This document shows positions 1 through 7,155 of a stretch of 8,904 bases of DNA, piece after piece. The notes beneath the pieces are model-generated. The model did not search any database, had not been told where the DNA came from, and saw nothing but the letters and a program-made list of their open reading frames with translations. The stretch is taken from assembly GCA_947474485.1 (NCBI GenBank), contig CANJJP010000042.1:1-8904 (forward strand), given 5' to 3'. The position numbers and the translations under genes are program-made. Every line of letters begins with the position of its first letter. The stretch's first letter is position 1. The DNA comes from Bacteroidota bacterium. Lineage in GTDB: Bacteria > Bacteroidota > Bacteroidia > B-17B0 > Aurantibacillaceae.

Positions 1-374
1 TATTGAAGCGCTTTTATAATAAAAAGAAAATTTTGGGAGTTTGTTTAGGAATGCAGGCTATCGGAGAGTTTTTTGGAGCAGAATTAAAAAACTTAAATAT
101 GGTAGTTCATGGTGAAGCAGTGAATATGAATTTATGCATACATTCTCCAATTTTTAAAAATTGTCCCAGTAACTTTTTGGTCGCTCGTTACCATTCTTGG
201 GTAATTGATAATAGTTTGCCAATTAGTGATTTGCAAGTGTTGGCTGAGGATGAAGAGCAAGAAATTATGGCAATTCAACATATAAATCTTCCAATATATG
301 GCGTGCAATTTCATCCCGAATCCATTTTATCGCAATACGGCGAAATTATGATGAAAAATTGGCTTTCCCTTTAA
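1..374 (+). CDS. Glutamine amidotransferase, anthranilate/aminodeoxychorismate synthase component II (5' truncated)
   Basis: This is the C-terminal part (about 123 residues) of a class I glutamine amidotransferase. Such subunits release ammonia from glutamine and pass it to a chorismate-using partner (TrpE for anthranilate, PabB for aminodeoxychorismate). The nucleophile elbow GVCLGMQ carries the catalytic Cys (residue 14 of the visible part). The motif FHPES near the end supplies the catalytic His (104) and Glu (106). The segment ARYHSWV matches the RYHS motif of the TrpG/PabA branch. The family is usually about 190 residues, so some 70 N-terminal residues lie before the window. The TTG at position 3 is an internal Leu codon, not a start; bases 1-2 end the preceding codon. 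The next gene is accC, not trpD, so the sequence does not decide between TrpG and PabA. Confidence 0.88.
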   Translation, partial: LKRFYNKKKILGVCLGMQAIGEFFGAELKNLNMVVHGEAVNMNLCIHSPIFKNCPSNFLVARYHSWVIDNSLPISDLQVLAEDEEQEIMAIQHINLPIYGVQFHPESILSQYGEIMMKNWLSL

Positions 375-413
375 CAAATTCGTATTTTCGCTTATTTAAT
401 ACATACAATATCT

Positions 414-1904
414 ATGAAGAAAATTTTAGTTGCAAACCGAGGTGAGATTGCTTTACGTGTTATGCGTAGCGCAAAAGAAATGGGTATTAAAACTGTTGCT
501 GTTTTTTCGGAGGCAGATAGAAATGCCCCCTTTGTTAGATATGCAGATGAAGCCGTTTGCATCGGGCCTCCTGCTAGTAGCCAAAGTTATTTAAAAGGTG
601 ATGTGATTATTGATGTATGTAAAAAATTAGGAGTTGACGGCATTCATCCAGGGTACGGCTTTTTATCTGAAAATGCTGATTTTGCAACTAAAGTAAAAGC
701 TGCTGGAATTACATTCATAGGACCAAGCGCAGAAGCCATGGATATGATGGGCGATAAGCTGAGTGCAAAAGCTGCCGCAAAAAAGTTTAACGTACCAATG
801 GTTCCTGGCAGTGCAGGGGCAATTAAAGATCTAAAGGAAGCTATCGAAGTAGCTTTAGCAACGGGATTTCCTTTATTAATAAAAGCTTCTGCCGGCGGTG
901 GTGGAAAAGGAATGCGATTAGTTGAAAAAGTAGAAGATGTAGAAGAACAAATGAAACTTGCCATGAGCGAAGCTAAGTCTGCTTTTGGTGATGATGCTGT
1001 GTTTATTGAAAAATTCGTTTCTGGGCCACGTCATATCGAAATACAAGTGTTGGCAGATAATCATGGTAATACCGTTTATTTATTTGAACGCGAATGTTCT
1101 ATTCAGCGTCGCCACCAAAAAGTTATTGAAGAAGCGCCTTCATCTGTTTTAACTCCTGAGCTACGAAAAAAAATGGGCGAATGTGCTGTTGATGTTGCAA
1201 AGGCTTGTAATTACAGCGGTGCAGGTACAGTAGAATTTTTGGTGGATGATAAATTGAATTTTTATTTCCTCGAAATGAATACACGTTTGCAGGTTGAACA
1301 TCCAGTTTCTGAGATGATTACAGGTTTAGATTTGGTAAAAGAACAGATTAAAGTTGCACGTAACGAGAAGTTAAGTTTTACTCAAGATGATTTAAAAATT
1401 AATGGGCACGCATTGGAGGTTCGTGTATATGCCGAAGATCCACAAAATAATTTTTTACCTGATATTGGAAAATTAGAAACCTACCGTATTCCAAAAGGTA
1501 CAGGAGTGCGTGTTGATGATGGTTTTGAAGAGGGAATGGATATTCCAATTTATTATGACCCAATGATTGCTAAGTTAATTACGCACGGTGCAAATAGGGA
1601 AGAAGCAATTGAACGTATGCTGCGTGCAATTAGCGAATACAAAATTGTTGGAGTAGAGACTACTTTGGATTTTTGTGCCTTTGTTTTAAAACATGAAGCT
1701 TTTACATCAGGTAATTTTGATACAAACTTTATTAAGTACCATTACAAGCCAGAATATCTTAATAAGCATAGCGCCGAAGAAGAAGCAATTGCAGCATTAG
1801 TTGCAGCAGGTTTGTTCGAAAAAAGCAGCGCAAATGTTGCAGTAGAATCAGGCAAAACTGTTAATTATTCTAAATGGAAAAAGAATCGCACGGCTTTGTC
1901 ATAA
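414..1904 (+). CDS. accC: Biotin carboxylase subunit of an acyl-CoA carboxylase (AccC/PccA type)
   Basis: The protein uses ATP and bicarbonate to carboxylate biotin on a carrier protein, the first half-reaction of acetyl-CoA or propionyl-CoA carboxylase in the cytoplasm. All parts of the fold are present: the N-terminal domain opening KKILVANRGEIALRV, the HPGYGFLSEN segment (78-87), the ATP-grasp glycine loop ASAGGGGKGMRLV (158-170), the RRHQK segment (232-236), and the active-site strand EMNTRLQVEHPVSE (287-300) with the Arg, Gln and Glu expected there. A C-terminal part follows (YDPMIAKLITHG, 381-392). At 496 residues it is about 45 longer than E. coli AccC (449). The extra tail (450-496) contains no AMKM biotinylation motif, so a separate carrier protein is needed; neither it nor a carboxyltransferase is in the window. 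The ATG lies 39 bases after the amidotransferase stop and has no Shine-Dalgarno. Whether the complex acts on acetyl-CoA or propionyl-CoA is not decided here. Confidence 0.93.
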   Translation: MKKILVANRGEIALRVMRSAKEMGIKTVAVFSEADRNAPFVRYADEAVCIGPPASSQSYLKGDVIIDVCKKLGVDGIHPGYGFLSENADFATKVKAAGITFIGPSAEAMDMMGDKLSAKAAAKKFNVPMVPGSAGAIKDLKEAIEVALATGFPLLIKASAGGGGKGMRLVEKVEDVEEQMKLAMSEAKSAFGDDAVFIEKFVSGPRHIEIQVLADNHGNTVYLFERECSIQRRHQKVIEEAPSSVLTPELRKKMGECAVDVAKACNYSGAGTVEFLVDDKLNFYFLEMNTRLQVEHPVSEMITGLDLVKEQIKVARNEKLSFTQDDLKINGHALEVRVYAEDPQNNFLPDIGKLETYRIPKGTGVRVDDGFEEGMDIPIYYDPMIAKLITHGANREEAIERMLRAISEYKIVGVETTLDFCAFVLKHEAFTSGNFDTNFIKYHYKPEYLNKHSAEEEAIAALVAAGLFEKSSANVAVESGKTVNYSKWKKNRTALS

Positions 1905-1955
1905 AACCTTGGGTTACTTTTTGCGTACAAGAATATAAATAGGAAATAAATAATC

Positions 1956-2555
1956 ATGAAAGCGCTGTTTAACATATTGTTTTTAGTAGTTTCGATTAAC
2001 TTGTTTTCTCAAGAGGTAGTTGTTCCTAACGATTTAAAAATTCCTTTACGTGTTAATGCAATTATTGTAGGTGTTGACACATTTGCTTATTTATCTTTAC
2101 CCATTATTTCTGTTGAAGCTCCGATGCCATTTGCGACAAAACGTAAGTATGCAGAGTGGACTCGTCTTAAACACAATGTAAAAAAAGCATATCCTTACGC
2201 GATTTTAGCTTCAGCCAGATTAAAACAATACGAGATGGTTTTAGAGAAAATGTCAAATGAAAAAGAACGCAAAGCATACATGGCTGTTGCTGAAAAGCAA
2301 TTGCAAAAAGAATTTGGAGATGAATTAAAAAAATTAAGTATTAGTCAAGGAAGAATTTTAATTAAATTAATTGATAGAGAAACAGGAAATACTTCCTACG
2401 CATTAGTAAAGCAATTACGCGGAAGCTTCTCGGCGTTTATGTGGCAAAGTTTAGCTTCGCTTTTTGGTTCAAGCTTAAAAACTGAGTACGACCCAGAAGG
2501 TGAAGATAGATTAATTGAAGTAGCAATTAAGCAAATCGAATCGGGGCAATTTTAA
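1956..2555 (+). CDS. Secreted DUF4294 family protein
   Basis: A 199-residue protein that I recognise as DUF4294, a family of unknown function found mainly in Bacteroidota. A short N-terminal signal peptide (hydrophobic residues about 4-17, leader ending LFSQ) predicts export to the periplasm or envelope. The family-typical core runs from YAEWTRLKHNVKKAYPYA (65-82) through a charged helical stretch with many Lys and Glu (90-125) to the conserved GRILIKLIDRETG (132-144) and the aromatic segment FMWQSLASLFG (161-171). It starts 51 bases after accC and may be read through from it, though the spacer also holds weak promoter-like TACTTTTT. It ends tail to tail with the mechanosensitive channel gene, sharing the bases of its stop codon. 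No catalytic motif is evident and I assign no function. Confidence 0.8.
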   Translation: MKALFNILFLVVSINLFSQEVVVPNDLKIPLRVNAIIVGVDTFAYLSLPIISVEAPMPFATKRKYAEWTRLKHNVKKAYPYAILASARLKQYEMVLEKMSNEKERKAYMAVAEKQLQKEFGDELKKLSISQGRILIKLIDRETGNTSYALVKQLRGSFSAFMWQSLASLFGSSLKTEYDPEGEDRLIEVAIKQIESGQF

Positions 2556-3409
2556 GATACTTGCTTAACAAAAGACATAGTCCTTGGTCCCTCGATATTT
2601 TTCTCATCAAATGTTTTTTTAATTAATTCCATGATGTCTCCCTTTAACGGGCCTGAGTTTTTGAAGTCGGTAAAGAGTTTAATTGATATGGTGTAGCCGC
2701 CAGCACAATAATTATCAAAGCCTATATTTGGAGTTGGTTGTTCTAATATCCGCTCATCAGTTAAAATTGTTTTACGTAATAATTCTTTTATTTCTTCTAT
2801 TGGATGCGTGTCTGCAATATCAACATTAATGTCAACTCTAGCGCTTCCCATTTTAGTATGGTTAATAATAAAACCATTAGATACTGCACCATTTGGTAAA
2901 ATTATTGTTCTGTGATCAGGTGTGTTAAGTATTGTGTTAAAGATTTGAATCTCCTTTACTTCTCCCTTTTGATTCATAGCTTCTATTGTATCGCCAACCT
3001 TGTAAGGTTTGAAAATTAAGATTAAAACTCCGCCTGCAAAATTTCCCAAGCTACCTTGTAATGCTAAACCAACCGCTAAACCTGCTGCTCCTAAAATAGC
3101 AACAAAGGAAGTTGTTTGAAAACCTAACATTCCTGCAACGGTTATAAATAAAATAATTTTTAATCCAATACCAATTAAACTTTTTAAGAAAGTACGTAAA
3201 GAAACTTCTATGTTTCTCCGTTCCATACCTTTTACTGCTAGGTATGCAATTTTACGAATTAGCCATAAGCCAATTAGTAAAGTAATGATGGCTATAATTA
3301 AATTAGGTACAAATACTTTGGCCCACTCAATTAGTTTTGTGCTGTATTCTTGAACTAAATCAACATTCTCTGTTACTACAGTAGTAATTTCTTCTTTAGT
3401 GCGTGCCAT
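2552..3409 (-). CDS. mscS: Small-conductance mechanosensitive channel, MscS family
   Basis: An inner-membrane channel that opens when membrane tension rises, letting solutes out after hypo-osmotic shock. The 285-residue length is close to E. coli MscS (286). Three hydrophobic segments are seen: about 34-55, 76-96 and 101-133. The third holds the pore-lining signature with alternating small residues, AILGAAGLAVGLALQGSLG (104-122), followed by NFAGGVLIL and FKPYKVGD, which begin the cytoplasmic beta domain. ILPNGAVSNGFIINHT (170-185) is the typical beta-domain segment. A C-terminal alpha/beta domain runs to residue 285. The ATG follows the dprA stop by one base (TAA-A-ATG on the coding strand), so translation is probably coupled to dprA and the two share a transcript. 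The link is positional; no functional connection between DprA and MscS is implied. Confidence 0.93.
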   Translation of the reverse strand: MARTKEEITTVVTENVDLVQEYSTKLIEWAKVFVPNLIIAIITLLIGLWLIRKIAYLAVKGMERRNIEVSLRTFLKSLIGIGLKIILFITVAGMLGFQTTSFVAILGAAGLAVGLALQGSLGNFAGGVLILIFKPYKVGDTIEAMNQKGEVKEIQIFNTILNTPDHRTIILPNGAVSNGFIINHTKMGSARVDINVDIADTHPIEEIKELLRKTILTDERILEQPTPNIGFDNYCAGGYTISIKLFTDFKNSGPLKGDIMELIKKTFDEKNIEGPRTMSFVKQVS

Positions 3410-3410
3410 T

Positions 3411-4532
3411 TTATTGGTTTAATGTATATAGTTTTCCTGGTAAGGATTTAATAATGTTGCTAAATTCCAATTGTAATAAAAGACCTGCAACTTCGCTTGT
3501 GGTAAAGCCTGCTTTAAAGCAAATTTCATCTACATGCATTGTTTCTTTATCTTTTATTGCATCAACAACAACTTGTTCTTTACTACTTAAATTTATTGGT
3601 AAAGGAATTTGTTTTGATTTTTTTTCTGATTTTCCAGTTGTTTCTTGCCAATTCATAACATATAATAAATCAGCTGCGTTTTCAATCAGTACCGCTTTAT
3701 TCCTTTTTATAAATGCATTGCAGCCGGATGACATTTCATCATTGCTTCTTCCTGGGAAAGCAAATACATCTTTGTTATATGAATTGGCAATTTCAGCTGT
3801 AATTAATGAACCTCCTTTAATCTTTGTTTCAACAACAATTAAAGCGTCACACATACCTGCAACGATACGATTGCGTTTTGGGAAATTTTCTCTATCGGGA
3901 TTTGTTTTGCTTATGAATTCAGTAAGTATACCACCTTGTTTTTCCATTTTGCGCGCAATGTTTGAATGTACTGCAGGGTAAATCCTATCATGCCCATGCG
4001 CAACAACGCCAACAGTATCCAACTTATTTTTTAGAGATGCTTGATGAGAATGAACATCAATACCATAAGCTAAGCCGCTTACAATTAATGCACCTGTTCC
4101 ACTTAAATCCTCAATAAGTTTCTCTGTTACTTGCATTCCATAATCACTTGGAGTACGAGTACCAACAACCGAAATTATTTTATCTGCATTTAAGTTTGCA
4201 TTTCCTTTGTAATAAAGTAATACGGGGGCATCGCTACAATATCTTAAGCGACGAGGATAATTTTCATCATCAATAAATAATACTTCAACTTTATTTTCTT
4301 CAATAAAACGCAGCTCTTTTTCTGCACACAATAATACTTCTTTGTTTCCAAGATTTGAAAAAAGCATGGATGCGGTTTTTTCGGCAATGCCAGGTATTTG
4401 TATGAGTTTTTGTTTGCTTTGTGTAAATACTTTTTCAGCACTTCCAAAAAAAGCGATTAAATTTTTAGCAGTAGCGTCGCCAATATTGGGAACTAAGGTT
4501 AGTGCAATTTTATATAAAAGATCTTTTTCCAT
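3411..4532 (-). CDS. dprA: DNA-processing protein DprA (Smf)
   Basis: DprA binds incoming single-stranded DNA and loads RecA during natural transformation; it is also kept in many species not known to be competent. The 373-residue protein has the three expected parts. The N-terminal helical/HhH-like region contains TLVPNIGDATAKNLIAFFG (12-30) and IPGIAEKTA (46-54). The central Rossmann-like domain has SVVGTRTPSDYG (121-132), VSGLAYGIDVHSHQASL (151-167), HDRIYP (181-186), GGILTEF (200-206), FPKRNRIVAG (217-226) and the KGGSLITAEIA segment (239-249). After a Lys-rich linker (300-308) a winged-helix-like C-terminal domain (about 316-373) follows. The ATG sits only about 12 bases from a perfect TAnnTTTG promoter element, which would give a very short leader. 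It is first in a pair with the channel gene, one base away. No competence genes are visible nearby. Confidence 0.95.
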   Translation of the reverse strand: MEKDLLYKIALTLVPNIGDATAKNLIAFFGSAEKVFTQSKQKLIQIPGIAEKTASMLFSNLGNKEVLLCAEKELRFIEENKVEVLFIDDENYPRRLRYCSDAPVLLYYKGNANLNADKIISVVGTRTPSDYGMQVTEKLIEDLSGTGALIVSGLAYGIDVHSHQASLKNKLDTVGVVAHGHDRIYPAVHSNIARKMEKQGGILTEFISKTNPDRENFPKRNRIVAGMCDALIVVETKIKGGSLITAEIANSYNKDVFAFPGRSNDEMSSGCNAFIKRNKAVLIENAADLLYVMNWQETTGKSEKKSKQIPLPINLSSKEQVVVDAIKDKETMHVDEICFKAGFTTSEVAGLLLQLEFSNIIKSLPGKLYTLNQ

Positions 4533-4748
4533 TTACTACACTACAAATGTAAAATATTAATAAGGGAGAAAAAAGTAAAAACAACTATTGTGAAGAAATA
4601 ATTTTTTCTTTTATGTCAATTGTAATAATAAATTGGACCGAGGATGCGAAATTATTTTTTATCAAGACGATGAGAAAAAGTGTGGTATAGCAGTGGCTAC
4701 GGAACATTTTTTGAAGAAGTATTGGTGGAAAAGAATGAGCAGATTGGG
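4533..4748. other. 216-base spacer with possible decayed gene fragment
   Basis: This spacer lies between dprA and the thioredoxin-like gene and contains no intact gene. On the + strand an ATG at 4613 opens a 25-codon frame ending at TAG 4688-4690. Its start, IINWTEDAK, loosely resembles the first strand and helix of RelE/ParE-type toxins, but it is much too short. A second + frame stays open without an ATG from about 4592 to the stop at 4749-4751 and includes DEKKCGIAVATEHFLKKYWW; a third adds a short run ending near 4766. Protein-like text spread across frames suggests a frameshifted relic, but the pieces are too short to identify. I saw no convincing hairpin terminator for the thioredoxin gene here; AAGAAA-TAATTT-TTTCTT near 4594-4611 is a weak AT stem. 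Confidence 0.25.
4544..4551 (-). promoter_or_regulatory. Candidate Bacteroidota -7 promoter element for dprA
   Basis: The minus strand reads TACATTTG, a perfect match to the Bacteroidota -7 consensus TAnnTTTG. It ends 11 bases before the dprA ATG, which would place transcription start only a few bases upstream of the codon, giving an almost leaderless mRNA. No clear TTTG -33 box is seen at the usual distance upstream, so the site rests on the -7 element and its position alone. Confidence 0.45.
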
Positions 4749-5234
4749 CTAATTTTTTGTTATAATTGATATTAGCTCTTCATAGTTCGTTTTCTTTCCA
4801 ATAAACTCCTTTTTATTGTTTTTGATTAATAACGTAGCAGGAATTGCACCTGTCCAGTCTTTCGAAACCTTGTCAATAAAACTTCCATCAACCTCATCTA
4901 ACAAAATTACTTCGGTTGTGTATTTGTTTTTTTTAATAAAAGGGATAACGCGTTTTTTTAATTCTTCTTTAAAGTCTAGCGTAACTAAAATTACTTTTAC
5001 TTTTTGATTTTTATATTCCGTGTTTATTTTTTCAAAATCAGGTAATTCTTGCACACAAGGCTTGCACCAGGTTGCCCAAAAATTTAAGATGTAAAGTGTG
5101 TCGTTGTTTTTTTCAATTCTACTTAATAGTTTATCAACTTTGTAAACGGGGATTTTATTTTGAGAAAATGCTGTAATAGAAAAAACAAAAGCGAATAGTG
5201 TTAGTATTCGCTTTATCGTTTTTATTGAGTTCAT
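4749..5234 (-). CDS. TlpA/ResA-like periplasmic thioredoxin
   Basis: A 161-residue exported thiol-disulfide oxidoreductase. Residues 1-25 form a signal peptide (basic start, hydrophobic LTLFAFVFSITAF, then SQ) with no lipobox Cys, so a soluble periplasmic protein is expected. The thioredoxin active site is NFWATWCKPCVQELP (51-65) with redox cysteines 57 and 60. The WCKPC spacing and following ELP fit the TlpA/ResA branch, whose members act as periplasmic reductants, for example in cytochrome c maturation. The cis-proline loop AIPATLLI (130-137) is also present. The family's usual cap strands look reduced, making this a small, near-minimal version. It begins 7 bases after the pnp stop and is last in the regulator-lpxK-pnp cluster. 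The substrate cannot be told from sequence. Confidence 0.87.
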   Translation of the reverse strand: MNSIKTIKRILTLFAFVFSITAFSQNKIPVYKVDKLLSRIEKNNDTLYILNFWATWCKPCVQELPDFEKINTEYKNQKVKVILVTLDFKEELKKRVIPFIKKNKYTTEVILLDEVDGSFIDKVSKDWTGAIPATLLIKNNKKEFIGKKTNYEELISIITKN

Positions 5235-5241
5235 GTGAGAT

Positions 5242-6054
5242 TTAAATTTCGCTAATTAACGTTTTCATAATCAAAGTCATCTTCGGCTCTTGAATAGCAG
5301 CTACACGTTGCACATCTTCGTGTGTTGTAACTTCTATTTTACCTGGCACACCTAAATCAGTAACAATACTAATTCCAAAGCAAGGTAAGCCTGCATGACG
5401 CGCAGCAATAACTTCTGGCACTGTGCTCATACCTACTGCATCACCACCAATAATACGAACGTATTTGTATTCTGCTGGAGTTTCTAATGTAGGACCAGTT
5501 AGGCCAACATAAACACCTTCGCTTACTTTAATATCTAAACGTTTTGCAATTTCTTTTGCTTTTGCAATTGCTTTGTGATCATAAGGCTCGCTCATGTCTG
5601 GGAAACGAGTTCCGAATGTGCTATAGTTTTTCCCAATAAGTGGGTTTGGAAATAAATTAATGTGGTCGTTAATAATCATGATTTCTCCAATTTCAAAATC
5701 TGGATTCATACCACCACTTGCGTTTGATAAGAATAACATTTTTATTCCTAATAATTTCATTACACGCACAGGCATAACAACTTGCTCCATCGAGTAACCT
5801 TCGTAAAAATGAAAGCGACCTTGCATGGCAACAACTCTTTTGCCTCCCAATAAACCAAAAATTAATTTGCCCGAGTGCCCTTCAACTGTGCTTACAGGAA
5901 AGTTAGGAATCTCTTCGTAAGGAATTACAAATTGCGTTTCAATTTCTTTTACTAATCCTCCTAAACCAGTTCCTAAAATGATACCGATTTCGGGTTGAAA
6001 ATTATTCGTTTTCTGCTGAATATTTTTTGTGGTAAATTCTATTTGCTCTAACAT
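5242..6054 (-). CDS. punA: Purine nucleoside phosphorylase (trimeric, PNP/MTAP superfamily)
   Basis: Catalyses reversible phosphorolysis of purine nucleosides to base and pentose 1-phosphate in salvage. The 270 residues carry the family signatures: phosphate loop [11 protein letters not shown] (24-34), VEGHSGKL (57-64), [10 protein letters not shown] (78-87), NASGGMN (111-117), and [20 protein letters not shown] (203-222). By alignment to human PNP, Glu191 corresponds to Glu201, Met209 to Met219 and His82 to His86. The position of human Asn243, which recognises the 6-oxo group, is Asp233 here (VTDLG). The ATG at 6054 lies inside the 3' end of lpxK, giving a 53-base overlap. I keep it because the overlapping residues form the expected N-terminal helix before GIILGTG, and dropping them would truncate the fold. 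lpxK next to pnp is a known arrangement in Bacteroidota. Confidence 0.94.
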   Translation of the reverse strand: MLEQIEFTTKNIQQKTNNFQPEIGIILGTGLGGLVKEIETQFVIPYEEIPNFPVSTVEGHSGKLIFGLLGGKRVVAMQGRFHFYEGYSMEQVVMPVRVMKLLGIKMLFLSNASGGMNPDFEIGEIMIINDHINLFPNPLIGKNYSTFGTRFPDMSEPYDHKAIAKAKEIAKRLDIKVSEGVYVGLTGPTLETPAEYKYVRIIGGDAVGMSTVPEVIAARHAGLPCFGISIVTDLGVPGKIEVTTHEDVQRVAAIQEPKMTLIMKTLISEI

Positions 6055-7102
6055 ATTTTAAAATTAAGTCGTTAAATTCTTGTGTTTTATTTTTTAAGTC
6101 AATTTCAATTGCTAAAACGTATAATGGTAATTTGTTTAACCTATCAGCAAATATACCATTTGTAATTTTAACCGCATCTTTTTCTGTCGTAATTATGAGC
6201 TTGTTTTCGCCTTTTATAGCTTCAAATTTATTAACAATTAAATTAATATCAGATTCAGAATATTCGTGATGGTCAGGAAAATCAATTTGTTCAACATCAT
6301 TTGCGTATTCCTTAATAAATGTAACTAATGGTTTGTTATTAGCTATGCCTGAAAACAAAACAACGTTGTATTTAAATAATTCCATCTCTGCTTTAAAGTG
6401 TTCTTTCGAATCATAGGCATGATAAAGTGCGCCGTATTTTAAGTAAGAGAAAAACAAATGTTGATATGGCCACGGTTTAATATCTTTAATAACGCTTTTT
6501 AAATCAACATTAGTAGCATTGTGTGGTGTTTTTGTAACAATGATTATATCTGCTCTTGCTGAGTTTTTCTTCGCTTCCCTTAATCTCCCTGAGGGTAAGA
6601 AAGTATCGTTTATATATAAATCAGTATAATCTGTAAGTAAAATATTCATCCCCGCTTTTACGGCGCGGTGTTGAAATGCATCATCTAAAATAACCACTTC
6701 AGGAGCATTTGTTTCTTTTAATAAATTTTCTATTCCTCTAACACGCTTTGCGTCAACAGCTACTTTAATTTCGGGATGTTTAGTATGGAATAGCATTGGT
6801 TCGTCACCTAAAATTTCCGCAGTACTTGTATTATCTGCTAATATGTAGCCCTTACTTTTTCTTTTGTATCCTCTGCTTAATGTTGCAATAGCAAAATCTT
6901 TTTTCAGTAAACGAATTAAATACTCAACTTGTGGTGTTTTACCTGTACCGCCTGCACACAAATTACCAACGCAAATTACCTTTGCGTTGGTAAATGATTT
7001 AGATTTAAAAAACTGCCAATCATAAAATTTGTTCCTAATAAAAACAACAATCGCATAAATTAGCGATATGGGATAGAGTAATATGTAGATTAGCTTTTTC
7101 AG
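6002..7102 (-). CDS. lpxK: Tetraacyldisaccharide 4'-kinase LpxK (start codon non-canonical or disrupted)
   Basis: LpxK phosphorylates the 4' position of the tetraacyl disaccharide at the inner membrane, a late step in lipid A synthesis. The frame contains the Walker A loop GGTGKTP preceded by the expected strand VICVGN, the DDAFQHR motif of the active site, SGIANNKP and TTEKDAVK. Upstream of the first usable TTG (6961) the same frame stays open to a stop at 7109-7111. It encodes a hydrophobic helix ([18 protein letters not shown]) and then IRNKFYDW and FKSKSF, which match the conserved LpxK membrane anchor and N-terminus. No ATG, GTG or TTG exists in that stretch. I place the start at CTG 7100-7102 (366 residues); ATT 7106-7108 (368 residues) is equally possible, as is a one-base error. 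The TTG at 6961 would remove the anchor and the strand before the P-loop. The 3' end overlaps pnp by 53 bases. Confidence 0.85.
   Translation of the reverse strand: MKKLIYILLYPISLIYAIVVFIRNKFYDWQFFKSKSFTNAKVICVGNLCAGGTGKTPQVEYLIRLLKKDFAIATLSRGYKRKSKGYILADNTSTAEILGDEPMLFHTKHPEIKVAVDAKRVRGIENLLKETNAPEVVILDDAFQHRAVKAGMNILLTDYTDLYINDTFLPSGRLREAKKNSARADIIIVTKTPHNATNVDLKSVIKDIKPWPYQHLFFSYLKYGALYHAYDSKEHFKAEMELFKYNVVLFSGIANNKPLVTFIKEYANDVEQIDFPDHHEYSESDINLIVNKFEAIKGENKLIITTEKDAVKITNGIFADRLNKLPLYVLAIEIDLKNKTQEFNDLILKYVRANRIYHKKYSAENE
6963..6993 (-). repeat. Perfect 13-bp inverted repeat with 5-base loop inside lpxK
   Basis: TTACCAACGCAAA (6963-6975) and TTTGCGTTGGTAA (6981-6993) are exact reverse complements separated by the five bases TTACC (6976-6980). 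The hairpin lies in lpxK coding sequence, covering the residues [12 protein letters not shown] just before the Walker A loop. On the mRNA strand the loop reads GGTAA, which is also the last five bases of the 3' arm. There is no U-run after it, so it does not look like an intrinsic terminator. Confidence 0.8.
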
Positions 7103-7108
7103 AAAAAT

Positions 7109-7155
7109 TTAGTGCCACTAACATATAAATTATTCAATTAATAACCAAAACTCTT
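7109..7155. other. Short spacer between response regulator gene and lpxK
   Basis: About 47 AT-rich bases separate the regulator stop from the open lpxK frame. On the minus strand an ATG at 7122-7124 is the nearest canonical start upstream of lpxK but is one base out of frame with it. Between this ATG and the lpxK anchor lie two five-base homopolymers (A at 7103-7107, T at 7095-7099 on the + strand). No clear promoter or terminator was seen, so lpxK is probably read through from the regulator gene. Confidence 0.5.

Noticed and set aside
132..314. 60-codon minus-strand open frame
   Set aside because: Shadow of the amidotransferase gene, whose RYHS motif and catalytic end are on the + strand.
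644..964. 106-codon minus-strand open frame
   Set aside because: Antisense to the conserved ATP-grasp region of the biotin carboxylase; its Pro and Ala runs are the mirror of the Gly-rich loop.
3403..3981. 192-codon open frame on the + strand
   Set aside because: It lies antisense to dprA, whose motifs span the same bases; its translation shows no recognisable domain.
4594..4611. AT-rich inverted repeat as a terminator
   Set aside because: The stem is only six mostly A-T pairs, too weak to call.
6002..6961. lpxK starting at TTG 6961
   Set aside because: It would lose the membrane helix, the RNKFYDW segment and the strand before the P-loop, all visible in the same frame upstream.
6963..6993. 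Hairpin read as an intrinsic terminator
   Set aside because: It has no following U-run and sits within the conserved coding region of lpxK.
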